A stretch of 64,000 bases of DNA from CAVYXZ01 sp965223835 (GCA_965223835.1 CBDCXQ010000001.1:5084001-5148000); one strand, 5' to 3'; shown: positions 17,590 to 26,401, counted from the first letter of the stretch. A program made the numbers and translations. The notes: generated by a model from the letters alone, not told the origin.

Positions 17590-18399
17590 TTAAACACCGA
17601 CATCGCGGCGCTGGAACAACCACAACGATGCGATCAGCAGCAGTGCGGCGACGATCAGCAGCCCGAAAAAATGCGGCCAGATCAAGCCCGTTTGCACGAT
17701 GGCGGTGACATCAAAATAGCTGAATACCGAGACCGCCGCCAGTACGTTGGAGATGCTTGCGCCGTGTATCATATTAGCGACGGTATCCAGTACGAAACTT
17801 CCGACCACGAACACGGTGGCAACCGCCAGCGCGGGACGACGGCGCGGAATCAAGGCGGCGCTAAAGGCTGTGAATGCCAGCAACGTCACCAGTAGTGGAA
17901 TCGACGCGAACAGGGCGATGGCAATCCGTGTCAGGTCTAGCTCAATCTCGATTAATTGTGCACCGACCCACAACCCGGCAAAGACCATGAGTGTGATAAC
18001 GATGATCGTCACGACATAAGCCAGAAAACGCTCCAGAATCACCCGCCAGCGCGGCACCGGTAACGCGAGTAGAACATCCAGGATGCCATCGTCTTCTTCA
18101 TTGGCGGTGATGCGCAGGCCCATCACCACCGGGTAGGCCGCAAAAATGATTGAGAAACGCGTGAAGAAAGCGACTGCCAGAATACCCTCCGGCGTTGCCA
18201 GGATCGTCATTTGTTCATCAATGCCTGCCAGCGCCAGAATCACCGGCGGCAGGGTCTGTAACACCTCCGCCAGTTGCAGCGCGTCAAACAAGGGAATGAG
18301 CATCGACATCAACAGACCCAGTATACCGAGACCCAGGCCCCAGTAGAGCATTTGCCAGGCCGTCCGTCGTAGTGTTTCGTTGAAGATCACCCCGAGCAT
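17590..18399 (-). CDS. ABC-2 type permease
   Basis: A 269-residue membrane protein with six hydrophobic helices. It contains the ITANEEDDGILDVLLALPVPRWRVILERF coupling segment shared, almost word for word, with the other permease of this operon (18925-19728), so the two arose by duplication and probably form a heterodimer. They would be energised by the ATPase at 19725-20636. Unusually, it is separated from its partner by the DUF4258-like and DUF2283 genes. The substrate is unknown; such exporters often handle drugs or lipids. Confidence 0.88.
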   Translation of the reverse strand: MLGVIFNETLRRTAWQMLYWGLGLGILGLLMSMLIPLFDALQLAEVLQTLPPVILALAGIDEQMTILATPEGILAVAFFTRFSIIFAAYPVVMGLRITANEEDDGILDVLLALPVPRWRVILERFLAYVVTIIVITLMVFAGLWVGAQLIEIELDLTRIAIALFASIPLLVTLLAFTAFSAALIPRRRPALAVATVFVVGSFVLDTVANMIHGASISNVLAAVSVFSYFDVTAIVQTGLIWPHFFGLLIVAALLLIASLWLFQRRDVGV

Positions 18400-18408
18400 A
18401 GTCTCGAA

Positions 18409-18657
18409 TTATGCCTCTTTACTGGGCTGGGCAGCTTGCAACCGGGCGGTTGATACTGCCTTCGAGGCGAATTCAGTAGTGATTTCAAACGGATTTTCGA
18501 TGTGAGCGGATGCTGGACGAATAGAAATCTGAATGACGTGACCATCATCATCGGTATAGATCATCACGCTCTCATCGACAGTATGCGATTTGCTGGGTTT
18601 GCGGTCAGAAAATTCAATGACCAAACCATCGGCTAGCTCGTCATAAAGGATTTTCAT
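18409..18657 (-). CDS. DUF2283 domain protein
   Basis: An 82-residue protein with the DUF2283 pattern: a MKILYDELADGLVIEFSDR opening strand pair, a conserved acidic turn and a GHVIQISI strand, then an Ala-rich helix (EFASKAVSTARLQAA). A GGAGATAG site precedes the ATG. DUF2283 proteins are commonly encoded beside DUF4258 proteins in pairs reminiscent of toxin-antitoxin modules; here the DUF4258-like gene ends 18 bases upstream. It sits inside an ABC operon, nine bases before the downstream permease. Confidence 0.75.
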   Translation of the reverse strand: MKILYDELADGLVIEFSDRKPSKSHTVDESVMIYTDDDGHVIQISIRPASAHIENPFEITTEFASKAVSTARLQAAQPSKEA

Positions 18658-18675
18658 CGACTATCTCCTGTGTTT

Positions 18676-18864
18676 TCAAGCATAGGTTACGATAACATCA
18701 CTGATATACAAATCGATGTGATTAACTTCGACTTTAATATAGATATCATCTATGATGAGGGAGTGAATTGCTCTCGTCAAGTCATCATTAACCGGATCAG
18801 TTTGAATGACCTGTGCAATTACATCAAGACTGATCTCATGGCGGATCATTTTCGCAAATGCCAT
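18676..18864 (-). CDS. Small DUF4258-like protein
   Basis: A 62-residue reading frame. The helix FAKMIRHEISLDVIAQVIQ resembles the start of DUF4258 domains (typically HAxxRMxxRxIS followed by an acidic turn), and the end, DLYISDVIVTYA, resembles the family's closing strand (VVTVY). The usual leading His is replaced, and no ribosome site is clear. The open frame continues 15 codons upstream without a normal start. It is upstream of a DUF2283 gene, the usual partner. It could be a divergent or decayed member. Confidence 0.45.
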   Translation of the reverse strand: MAFAKMIRHEISLDVIAQVIQTDPVNDDLTRAIHSLIIDDIYIKVEVNHIDLYISDVIVTYA

Positions 18865-18924
18865 TTTGAGAATAAGATAGTCATTGCCAAAAACTCGAAT
18901 ATAAATCTTTCACCCCCTCAGATG

Positions 18925-19728
18925 TCAAACGCCGATGTCGCGCCGATCAAACAGCCAAACCGCGCCCCACAGCAGGTAGATCATCAGGCCGAAAAGGACG
19001 ATCAGATTCGTCACACGCAACCCATTTGCCAGTACACCCGCCCCGTCATAATAGGTAAACAGCGAGAGGCGGCTGATGGTATTGGTTACGGAATGGGTGA
19101 CCGCCGCTGCAATAAAATCCATAAAGTAGCTGCCCACCAGATAGGCCAGTGCGAGGCCGAGCGCTAAGGTTCGCCGTCGCGCCAGTGCGCCCATACACAC
19201 GGTAAACGCCATTAGCATCAGGGTCGCCGGGACGAGATTAAAGGCGGTCAGCACTAATCGCCCTTGATCCAAATCAGGCGCGTTCACACTCGACCCGATG
19301 AGCAACCCCAGCGCGACGATACTCGCGATGCCGACCGTCATTACTGCATAAGCGGTGAAGCGCTCCAGAATCACCTGTGACCGCGCCGCGGGGAGGCTGA
19401 GCACCACATCGAGAATACCTGCATCTTCTTCGTTAGCCGTGATATTTAAACCAGCGAGAATCGCGTAGATGGCGAGCACCAGGATGGCATAAGTGGCAAA
19501 GCCTAAGCCAATAAACCCGGTAGGCGTCCCCAGCGTAGCCAGATCATTCACTCCAAACGCTTGCAGTACGGTAGGCGGCAGCGTCGTCAACAGGTCGGCG
19601 TACTGTTGCATATTTTCGGCGGGAATCACGACGATGACATAGTAACCATAGAACCCCAGGCCAATGCCCCAGTACAGTATTTGCCGCCAGTGGTGGCGCA
19701 GTATTGCTTTGAAAAAGCTGCCGGTCAT
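18925..19728 (-). CDS. ABC-2 type permease
   Basis: A 267-residue permease with six hydrophobic helices and an ITANEEDAGILDVVLSLPAARSQVILERF coupling segment, closely similar to the permease at 17590-18399. Its ATG overlaps the stop of the ATPase gene by four bases, so the two are translationally coupled. A tyrosine-rich first helix (YWGIGLGFYGYYVIVV) and an Arg-Arg-Arg loop (ALARRRTLALGL) are visible. It is one half of a heterodimeric exporter. Confidence 0.88.
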   Translation of the reverse strand: MTGSFFKAILRHHWRQILYWGIGLGFYGYYVIVVIPAENMQQYADLLTTLPPTVLQAFGVNDLATLGTPTGFIGLGFATYAILVLAIYAILAGLNITANEEDAGILDVVLSLPAARSQVILERFTAYAVMTVGIASIVALGLLIGSSVNAPDLDQGRLVLTAFNLVPATLMLMAFTVCMGALARRRTLALGLALAYLVGSYFMDFIAAAVTHSVTNTISRLSLFTYYDGAGVLANGLRVTNLIVLFGLMIYLLWGAVWLFDRRDIGV

Positions 19729-20636
19729 GAAGTTATCTCGCGGTTGTTGCCATAGTATGCCAGGAAAATCTCTTCAAGCGAGGGGTCCTGAACCCGAATG
19801 TCGATTACATAGACGTCATTGAGGGCACGGAGTAGGGGGTCGAAATCGCCGCTTAAGCGCAGCCGGATGGTTGAGCCGGTGAGGCTGACATCGCTAACAA
19901 CGGCGACCTGCGCCAACTGGTTTGCGAGTGAGCCAACCTCGCGCACCTGCAAAGTCACCCAGCTAAATTCAGCGTGCGTCAGTTCGCTGATACGTTCAAC
20001 TGCCTTGAGTTGACCGTTGCGCAAAATGCCAACCCGGTCACAGATAGCCTGAACCTCGCTGAGGACGTGCGACGACAGGAACACCGTGCGACCCTCGTCT
20101 TTCACCTCGCGCACCATCTCGTTGAAGGTTTGCTGCATCAACGGATCAAGACCGCCCGTCGGCTCGTCTAGAATCAACAAGTCCGGCTTGTTCATCCAGG
20201 CCAGCACCAGCCCCAGTTTGCGGCGGTTGCCACTGGAATAGCTGCGGACTTTGAGTGTCAGGTCCAGTTGCAAGCGGTCTGCCAATTGCCGAACGTAGGC
20301 ATCATCCAGGCTGCCTCGCACCCGACCGACAAAGTTCACAACCTGCTGTCCGGTCAGGTTTTTCCAGAGACTGAGTTCGCCCGGCAAGAAGCCAATCCGC
20401 TGATGCAATGCCACGCTGTCGGCCTGGGCATCCAACCCCAGGATAGTGGCGCTGCCGGTGGTGGGGCGAATGAGGTCCAGCAGCAGGCGAATGGTCGTTG
20501 TTTTACCCGCGCCATTGGGACCCAGATAGCCGAAGATTTCGCCCGGTTCGACTTCCAATGTGAGGTTATCCAGCGCCCGAACATCGCCACTGTAAACTTT
20601 GCTGAGGTTATTGATCTGAATTGCGGGTGCTGCCAT
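19725..20636 (-). CDS. ABC transporter ATP-binding protein
   Basis: A 303-residue exporter ATPase with Walker A (GPNGAGKTT), signature YSSGNRRKLGLV, Walker B (LLILDEP), and switch His in LSSHVL. The C-terminal 80 residues form the usual extension of ABC-2 ATPases. AAAGGGGG precedes the ATG. It is first in the operon ATPase-permease-(DUF4258-like/DUF2283)-permease. Drug- or lipid-type export is plausible, but nothing in the sequence fixes the substrate. Confidence 0.92.
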   Translation of the reverse strand: MAAPAIQINNLSKVYSGDVRALDNLTLEVEPGEIFGYLGPNGAGKTTTIRLLLDLIRPTTGSATILGLDAQADSVALHQRIGFLPGELSLWKNLTGQQVVNFVGRVRGSLDDAYVRQLADRLQLDLTLKVRSYSSGNRRKLGLVLAWMNKPDLLILDEPTGGLDPLMQQTFNEMVREVKDEGRTVFLSSHVLSEVQAICDRVGILRNGQLKAVERISELTHAEFSWVTLQVREVGSLANQLAQVAVVSDVSLTGSTIRLRLSGDFDPLLRALNDVYVIDIRVQDPSLEEIFLAYYGNNREITS

Positions 20637-20868
20637 GTTCGCCCCCTTTGCGATAGACGCCCCGTTATTCTAGCACGTGGCAGCCACCTGTTCGACACAA
20701 ATCGCACCGTTCTGATAAAGCCAGCACAAAGTAGATAGTCTTATAATTTAGTTTACCTTTCCACTTATATTTTTTGTTAGTGGTTGAAGCAAGCTGTTTT
20801 GCTTATGTAGAATCGTTTTGAACTATAGAACAAGTCAGGTATCCATATCTCGGATAGGTAAACTAACA

Positions 20869-21378
20869 ATGTGCCCCACTCGCAAATCCCCACGCCTGGC
20901 AAACTATGATTATGCGCAGCGCGGCGGCTATTTCGTTACTATTTGCACAGACAATCGACAACATCTATTTGGTCAGATTGTAGGAGACCAAATGAAGTTA
21001 AATTCTTATGGCGAAATTGTATGGGACGGCTGGCATGATTTGACAACACATTACATCAACCTGGAACTCGATTCATTCGTCGTAATGCCTAATCACGTGC
21101 ATGGAATTATCCTCCTAATCGATCCAATACAGGTCGTAGGGGAGGGTCTCAGACCCTCCTCTACCAAGAAACACGGTTTGACTGAAATCGTCCGCGCATT
21201 GAAATCTTTTTCTGCAAGACGCATCAATGAAAAACGTAATGCCGTTGGGAAGCCGGTTTGGCAGCGCAGTTTTCACGACCGCATCATTCGCAATGAACGG
21301 GAACTGAACAAGTTGCGGAACTATGTGAATAATAATCCGGCAAAATGGGCGGAAGATACATTTTATGCACGAGGGTAG
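20869..21378 (+). CDS. REP-associated tyrosine transposase (RAYT, Y1_Tnp)
   Basis: About 169 residues from the ATG at 20869 (a TTG at 20818 gives a longer form). The opening RKSPRLANYDYAQRGGYFVTICTDNR is the RAYT-type start, the HVH of VVMPNHVHGIILL is the HUH metal motif, and the catalytic Tyr is the one in YVNNNPAKW. Such single-copy enzymes are thought to mobilise REP palindromes. A GEGLRPSSTKK insertion between the HUH motif and the helix SFSARRINE is encoded by a near-perfect palindrome. The frame is intact, so it may be active. Confidence 0.85.
   Translation: MCPTRKSPRLANYDYAQRGGYFVTICTDNRQHLFGQIVGDQMKLNSYGEIVWDGWHDLTTHYINLELDSFVVMPNHVHGIILLIDPIQVVGEGLRPSSTKKHGLTEIVRALKSFSARRINEKRNAVGKPVWQRSFHDRIIRNERELNKLRNYVNNNPAKWAEDTFYARG
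21136..21164. repeat. In-frame palindrome inside the transposase gene
   Basis: The arms GTAGGGGAGGGTCT and AGACCCTCCTCTAC flank a single central C and pair over 14 bases with one mismatch. It is read through as part of the transposase (VGEGLRPSST). Palindromes of this general kind are typical REP-like substrates of RAYT enzymes. I saw no second full copy in this window. Confidence 0.65.
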
Positions 21379-21465
21379 TAGTTATGCTTTAAACCGATGG
21401 CAAGGGCTTTCGATAAGGTTATAATTCAGCAAAATGATACCCGTTAACGACATAAGGATTCCCCC

Positions 21466-22278
21466 ATGAGAAGTGAAGTCACCCCCGAAGAAATTGCGTT
21501 TTATCAGGACAATGGTTATGTTGTGATCGAAGATTTTCTCACACCGGATGAACTGGAGACCTGGCGACAGTACGTTGATGAAGCAGTAGCGCAACGCGAT
21601 GATCGCAAGCTGGCCGATGGTCGCATGAAATCCGGCGATAGCTATTACGATAACGTGTTCGTGCAGCGCATCAATCTGTGGACCGATCACGACGGGATGC
21701 GTCAATTGATGCTGGACCCACGCCTCGGCAAGATGGCAACTGATCTGGCCCAGGTGGATGGCGTTCGCATCTGGCACGATCAGGCGCTGCTCAAAGGTCC
21801 CTGGGGCAATCCCACTGGCTGGCATTTGGACAATCCGTACTGGTCTTTTTCCAACCGCGCCGCGCTCAGCCTGTGGGTCGCGCTGGATGATGCCACGCTG
21901 GAAAACGGTTGTCTCTATTTCGTGCCCGGCACGCATAAAACGGCGACATTTGATAATGTGGGTATTGGCGCGAACATCGGTGATCTGTTCCGGGCTTACC
22001 CGGCCTGGGCCACTCAAGAAGCTGTCCCCGCACCGATGAAAGCCGGTTCATGTTCGTTCCATAACGGTTTGCTGGCACACGGGGCCGGGGCGAATATGAC
22101 TCCGGGCTGGCGGCGGGCGATGACCTGTGGCTACATGCCTGATGGTAGCACCTTCAACGGCACGCAGAACATTCTGCCGCCGGATGTTATCGAAAAACTG
22201 ACCATCGGCGATGTGCTGGAAGATGATGCGATCAACCCGTTGATCTATCATCGCACGAAAGCCTACGTGACGGCTTGA
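21466..22278 (+). CDS. Phytanoyl-CoA dioxygenase (PhyH) family protein
   Basis: A 270-residue Fe(II)/2-oxoglutarate-dependent oxygenase. The iron ligands are His120 and Asp122 (TGWHLDNPYW) and distal His205 (LLAHGAG); Arg216 or Arg217 would bind 2-oxoglutarate. The ENGCLYFVPGTHK strand is typical. AAGGA precedes the ATG. In bacteria the family hydroxylates varied small substrates, so phytanoyl-CoA is not implied. It precedes a sulfotransferase and the sugar-uptake genes, and a second PhyH gene lies at 27140. Confidence 0.9.
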   Translation: MRSEVTPEEIAFYQDNGYVVIEDFLTPDELETWRQYVDEAVAQRDDRKLADGRMKSGDSYYDNVFVQRINLWTDHDGMRQLMLDPRLGKMATDLAQVDGVRIWHDQALLKGPWGNPTGWHLDNPYWSFSNRAALSLWVALDDATLENGCLYFVPGTHKTATFDNVGIGANIGDLFRAYPAWATQEAVPAPMKAGSCSFHNGLLAHGAGANMTPGWRRAMTCGYMPDGSTFNGTQNILPPDVIEKLTIGDVLEDDAINPLIYHRTKAYVTA

Positions 22279-22340
22279 GTCGCGGTGGTTGGGTACACGA
22301 ATTCACATGTATACGCGTTGGCAGAGTGGAGACGAATCTC

Positions 22341-22970
22341 ATGAAACTCATTAATGTGGGACTGGGTCGTACCGGCACAACATCCTTGAAAGCGGCGTTG
22401 GAGATCATTGGGTTTGCACCCACGTTCCATACTACTGACTTAATCAAGAATGCCAGGCAGATGGATGTGTGGGAAGCAGCAGTCGAAGGCCAACCTGCCG
22501 ATTGGCGGGCATTCTTTGCCGATTATGCAGTGGCTGATTGGCCGGCTGCACTCTTCTATGAGGAAATCATCACTGCCCACCCGGAAGCCAAAGTCATGCT
22601 TACCGTCCGTGATCCTGAGCAATGGCAAGCGAGTATCAGTGGAACGCTAAACCAGGTGATGGGAATGAATCTGCCGATACCACGTTTCCAACGGCTTAAA
22701 AAGATCCTGGAAACGCACGCCATCAACGGATTGTTCGACGGTAAGATGAATGACAAAGCCCATATGGTGCGTTTTTTCGAGCAGCATGTGGCGGCGGTTA
22801 AAGCCTTTGTGCCAGCCGATAATCTGTTGGTCTATAACGTGACCGAAGGCTGGGAGCCATTGTGCGACTTCCTGGAAGTTTCGGTTCCTGATGAACCATT
22901 TCCACGGGTGAACACGCGGGGCGGTTTTAAAGCGCTGGTCACACGATTATTTATGGGTTCGAACAGTTGA
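22341..22970 (+). CDS. Sulfotransferase family protein
   Basis: About 209 residues from the ATG at 22341, preceded by GGAG; the longer frame from 22275 lacks support. The P-loop-like PAPS-binding segment NVGLGRTGTTSLKAAL opens the protein (residues 5-20) and a MLTVRDPEQWQASI segment contains the Arg-Asp and Ser expected for the 3'-phosphate binding loop. It belongs to the small cytosolic type of sulfotransferases with GRTGT start, the acceptor being unknown. Neighbours are PhyH upstream and the sugar transporter downstream. Confidence 0.85.
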   Translation: MKLINVGLGRTGTTSLKAALEIIGFAPTFHTTDLIKNARQMDVWEAAVEGQPADWRAFFADYAVADWPAALFYEEIITAHPEAKVMLTVRDPEQWQASISGTLNQVMGMNLPIPRFQRLKKILETHAINGLFDGKMNDKAHMVRFFEQHVAAVKAFVPADNLLVYNVTEGWEPLCDFLEVSVPDEPFPRVNTRGGFKALVTRLFMGSNS

Positions 22971-23103
22971 TTTGGTGCCAGTCCTGGCGTTCTGTGCGAC
23001 CGTATTTTAAGTGTATCGCTGGTGAGCGTGCTGCTCGTGCCTTTTTCGGTTTGAGCAAGACGTTTTTGGGCCAACCAACGCGTCGGTGATTATTATCGGG
23101 CTG

Positions 23104-23117
23104 AAAATTATAATTTT
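23104..23117. promoter_or_regulatory. Perfect palindrome AAAATTATAATTTT
   Basis: A 14-base perfect AT palindrome about 95 bases upstream of the sugar-binding protein ATG, in the 240-base leader of the transporter operon. It may be an operator or part of a UP-like element. AT palindromes can arise by chance, so the support is limited. Confidence 0.3.
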
Positions 23118-23210
23118 GGCAGGAGACCGTTGACCATGTTAAACTAATATCTCAGGTGCAATAATCCTGCATCTCAAATTACATTTATCAATTAAATTGT
23201 GAGGCATAAA

Positions 23211-24488
23211 ATGAAAAAAGCACGTTCCATTTTGTTAGTCACCGTGTTAGTGTTCCTGACCTTGCTGGCCTTTGGGGTCGGCATCTCCGCGCAAGAGGCG
23301 GGTGAACTGGAGATCTTCTCCTGGTGGACCTCTGGTGGCGAAGTCGAGGCGCTCAACGCCTTGTACGAAATCTTCAACCGTGAATATCCCGATGTTGAGA
23401 TCGTGAACGCAGCACTGGCCGGTGGTCAGGGTCAGGGCGGTAACATGAAAGCCCTGCTGGAAACCCGGATGCTCGGTGGCGAACCGCCGGATTCATTCCA
23501 GGTTCATATAGGTCGTGAATTGATCGACAGCCATGTGATTGCGGGCCGTATGGAACCGCTGGGCTGGTTATATGAAGAACTGGGTCTGTATGACGTTATC
23601 CCCGCAGAAGTGGTCGAGATTGCTTCTTACGAAGGCGAACCCTACTCGGTGCCAGTGAATATCCATCGCTCCAACGTCATGTGGTATCGTCCCAGCCGGT
23701 TGGCCGAAGTCGGCGTCGAAACACCCCCGGCAACCTGGGAAGAATTCTTTGAAGTTGCTGAGATGCTGTCTGAAGCGGGCATTCCGGCCATTGCAATTGC
23801 GGAACAGGGCAATGGTGGCGGGTTCTCCGGCCATGTTTTCGAAAACATCCTGGTCTCCGTGATGGGCGCAGAAAAGTATAATGGTTTGTTCGATGGTTCC
23901 ACCGGCTGGGATGACCCTGATGTCACCGAGTCGCTGGAAATCATGAACCGGCTCTACGACTACGCCAACCAGGATTATTTGAGCACGAGTTGGGGCGACA
24001 TCAATGATCGCTTCGTGGCCGACGATGGCCCGGCAATGATGGTCATGGGTGATTGGACGCATGGCGTCATGCTTTCCAAAGGCTTCGAGGACTATCACTG
24101 GACCACTTCCCCGGGCACTGAGGGTCTGTACATGGTCCTCTCCGACTCCTTCGGCCTGCCGCTAAACGCACCCAACCGTGATAATACAATCGCTTTCCTG
24201 AAAGTGATCGCCTCGGTTGAAGGCCAGGATGCGTTTAACGTCGTGAAAGGCTCCATCCCGGCGCGCGTCGACACCGACCGCAGCATCTATGATGAATACC
24301 TGACCGGAAGCATCGAGGCATTTGAAGCGGATGTGTCGGTTCCCAGTATTCAGCATGGCGCGGCAGCCAAGCAATCCTTCCTCGTTGACTACGATATTGC
24401 GATGGCGGATCTCGGCACCAACCGCAATGTGGCCCAGGCGCAGGCGTTGTTAGTCTCCGCGGCAGAGGTCGCAGAATTTGGACAATAG
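23211..24488 (+). CDS. Sugar ABC transporter substrate-binding protein
   Basis: About 425 residues from the ATG at 23211 (GAGG precedes it). A signal peptide ends near GISAQEAG. The mature protein is of the family 1 extracellular solute-binding type: GELEIFSWWTSGGE opening, a hinge region, and the WEEFFEVAEMLSEAGIPAIAIAEQG segment with GDWTHGV typical of glucose/maltose-type binding proteins. No lipobox Cys is evident. It directly precedes two permease genes; no ATPase gene is adjacent, and a shared MsmK/MalK-type ATPase elsewhere is likely. Confidence 0.92.
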   Translation: MKKARSILLVTVLVFLTLLAFGVGISAQEAGELEIFSWWTSGGEVEALNALYEIFNREYPDVEIVNAALAGGQGQGGNMKALLETRMLGGEPPDSFQVHIGRELIDSHVIAGRMEPLGWLYEELGLYDVIPAEVVEIASYEGEPYSVPVNIHRSNVMWYRPSRLAEVGVETPPATWEEFFEVAEMLSEAGIPAIAIAEQGNGGGFSGHVFENILVSVMGAEKYNGLFDGSTGWDDPDVTESLEIMNRLYDYANQDYLSTSWGDINDRFVADDGPAMMVMGDWTHGVMLSKGFEDYHWTTSPGTEGLYMVLSDSFGLPLNAPNRDNTIAFLKVIASVEGQDAFNVVKGSIPARVDTDRSIYDEYLTGSIEAFEADVSVPSIQHGAAAKQSFLVDYDIAMADLGTNRNVAQAQALLVSAAEVAEFGQ

Positions 24489-25443
24489 AGTAACGGATAG
24501 CAGTTCGATTTCACAATGGGAGGGCGGGCAATCCGCCCCCTCATTCATCCCCGGCGTTATCCGGCGACGCGTTCCCTGGCTGCGCGGCGATACGGCGCTG
24601 GCGGTTTTGATTCTGAGTCCCTCTATTATCGCCACCGCCATTTTTATCTATGGCTTCATCGCCTGGACGGGTGTGATTTCTCTGGTGAAGTGGAACACCG
24701 CTATCGAGGATTATACGTTCGTCGGCCTCGATAACTGGATCAAGCTGTTCAACATGAATCGGTTCCACTGGGACCTGCGTAACTTAGTGCTGTTTGGTGC
24801 TGGCTTCATGATTCAGTGCATCGTCCTGGGGTTTATCATTGCCGTCCTGCTCAATCAACGCATCAAAGCCGAAGCGCTGTTCCGCACCATTGTCGTGTTG
24901 CCGTTTGCCGTTTCCGGCATTGTGACCGGGGTCGCCTGGCGCTGGCTGATGCAACCAACGACGGGCATCAACCTGCTGTTCCAGCAACTGGGTTGGACTG
25001 ATTTCTATTTTGAATGGAATTCCCATCCTGAGCTAGGGATCCTGTCGATCTCAATTGCGGCGTCGTGGCAGTTCACCGGTTATGTGATGGCACTTTATCT
25101 GGCGGGGTTGCGCGGTATTCCCGAAGAGGTGATTGAAGCCGCACGGGTTGATGGTGCTAATACGTTTAATCTGTACTGGAAAGTCATCATACCGCTGCTG
25201 ATGCCGGTCACATTCACCGCCATTGTGTTGACCGGTATGGGCGCAATTCGTAACTTTGATCTGGTGACGGTGCTGGCCGGGCCTTCTTTCTCGACCGATA
25301 CGTTAGCTTTTCATATGTATCAGGCAATCTTTGGACAATATCGTTTTTCACTGGCGGCGGCTATCGGTTTCTTCATGGTGTTCTTATCGCTTTTCCTGGT
25401 TATCCCCTACCTGCGCAGCATGCGAGATGAGGTAGAACGATGA
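24478..25443 (+). CDS. Carbohydrate ABC transporter permease, MalF-like
   Basis: A 321-residue inner-membrane permease with six helices. The EAA cytoplasmic loop (EEVIEAARVDGANTFNLYWKVIIPLLMP) that docks the ATPase is intact. The start is TTG at 24478 overlapping the binding-protein stop; a later start would have to use a rare codon since no ATG occurs in the first 30 codons. The next gene overlaps its stop by four bases, showing operon structure and translational coupling. Confidence 0.9.
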   Translation: MDNRVTDSSSISQWEGGQSAPSFIPGVIRRRVPWLRGDTALAVLILSPSIIATAIFIYGFIAWTGVISLVKWNTAIEDYTFVGLDNWIKLFNMNRFHWDLRNLVLFGAGFMIQCIVLGFIIAVLLNQRIKAEALFRTIVVLPFAVSGIVTGVAWRWLMQPTTGINLLFQQLGWTDFYFEWNSHPELGILSISIAASWQFTGYVMALYLAGLRGIPEEVIEAARVDGANTFNLYWKVIIPLLMPVTFTAIVLTGMGAIRNFDLVTVLAGPSFSTDTLAFHMYQAIFGQYRFSLAAAIGFFMVFLSLFLVIPYLRSMRDEVER

Positions 25444-26273
25444 CATTTGATTTACAACGACTATGGTCCCGTAGCGCCATTTATCTGGTCCTAATAGCTT
25501 TTTGTGCGTTCTACCTGCTACCTTTTTACTTAATGTTCATTACGGGTTTGAAACCCTATGAAGATGTCAATGTCACTCGCATGTGGGAGTTGCCAACCGG
25601 CATTTTCCTGGGGGCCTTCGTTGAAGCCTGGAATCAGGTATCGCCCAACTTTTTCAACACGCTGCAAATTACGATTCCGGCAGCGCTGATTTCGGCATTC
25701 ATCGGCTCGATCAATGGCTACATCTTCGCCAAGTGGCGGTTCCCCGGCTCGGATACGATCTTCATTCTGTTCCTCGTGGGCATGTTCTTACCCTATCAAG
25801 GGGTACTCATCCCGCTGGTGAGAACACTGCAATTTGTGGGACTGTACGGCAAGCCTGTCGGCCTGATAATGGTGCATTGTATTTTCGGCATCGCCATCAC
25901 GGCGATGTTGTTTCGCAGTTATTACGCCAACGTTCCGACTGAGTTGGTGGATGCGGGTAAAATTGATGGTTGTGGATTCTTCGGCATCTATCGCTACATC
26001 CTGCTGCCGATCTCGATGCCCGCGTTTGGTGTGGTGTTGCTGTGGCAATTCACCAGTATCTGGAACGATTATCTCATTGGGTTGGTGGTATTAAGTAACC
26101 CCAGCCGCGCCCCGATCAATGTCGCGGTGCAGAACATCGCGGGAAGCTGGAGCGTGGAGTGGAATGTGCAGATGTCGGCGGCCTTGATCGCGGCGTTACC
26201 AACCGTCGTCGTGTACCTGTTGTTAGGCAAGCTGTTCATGCGTGGCCTGCTATCCGGTGCGTTGAAGGGCTGA
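25440..26273 (+). CDS. Carbohydrate ABC transporter permease, MalG-like
   Basis: A 277-residue partner permease with six helices and an EAA-type loop in the form TELVDAGKIDGCGFFGIYRYILLPISMPA. It overlaps the MalF-like gene by four bases. Together with the binding protein it forms the membrane part of a CUT1-type importer for a mono- or oligosaccharide. A terminator-like hairpin follows at 26348-26389. Confidence 0.9.
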   Translation: MTFDLQRLWSRSAIYLVLIAFCAFYLLPFYLMFITGLKPYEDVNVTRMWELPTGIFLGAFVEAWNQVSPNFFNTLQITIPAALISAFIGSINGYIFAKWRFPGSDTIFILFLVGMFLPYQGVLIPLVRTLQFVGLYGKPVGLIMVHCIFGIAITAMLFRSYYANVPTELVDAGKIDGCGFFGIYRYILLPISMPAFGVVLLWQFTSIWNDYLIGLVVLSNPSRAPINVAVQNIAGSWSVEWNVQMSAALIAALPTVVVYLLLGKLFMRGLLSGALKG

Positions 26274-26347
26274 GTTCACCCAACGGCTGCGCTGTGGTTG
26301 AACCGCTGCGTACCATTTATATTTAAAGTCAATGATCTTCGGTTATA

Positions 26348-26389
26348 ATCGCTGCCTGTTGTAAACCGACAGGTAGGCGATTATTTTTT
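26348..26389 (+). terminator. Terminator or attenuator hairpin before the RraA-like gene
   Basis: Paired arms ATCGC...GCGAT and CCTGT...ACAGG form a two-part stem, followed at once by TATTTTTT, and the RraA-like gene ribosome site (ATAGGAG) begins three bases later. It lies 75 bases past the transporter stop. The simplest reading is a rho-independent terminator of the sugar transporter operon; as it also sits in the leader of the next gene, attenuation is possible. A TATAAT at 26344-26349 overlaps the stem start. Confidence 0.65.
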
Positions 26390-26401
26390 ATAGGAGCAAA
26401 A

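Noticed and set aside
21382..22017. 211-codon minus ORF opposite the first PhyH gene
   Set aside because: Shadow frame; the plus strand has the complete iron motif.
22980..23080. Weak GAGC/GCTC hairpin followed by TTTTT after the sulfotransferase
   Set aside because: Only a four-base stem; too weak to call a terminator.
26344..26349. TATAAT as a promoter for the RraA-like gene
   Set aside because: The -35 box at the right distance is poor and the transcript would start within the terminator stem; the hairpin fits better as a terminator of the upstream operon.
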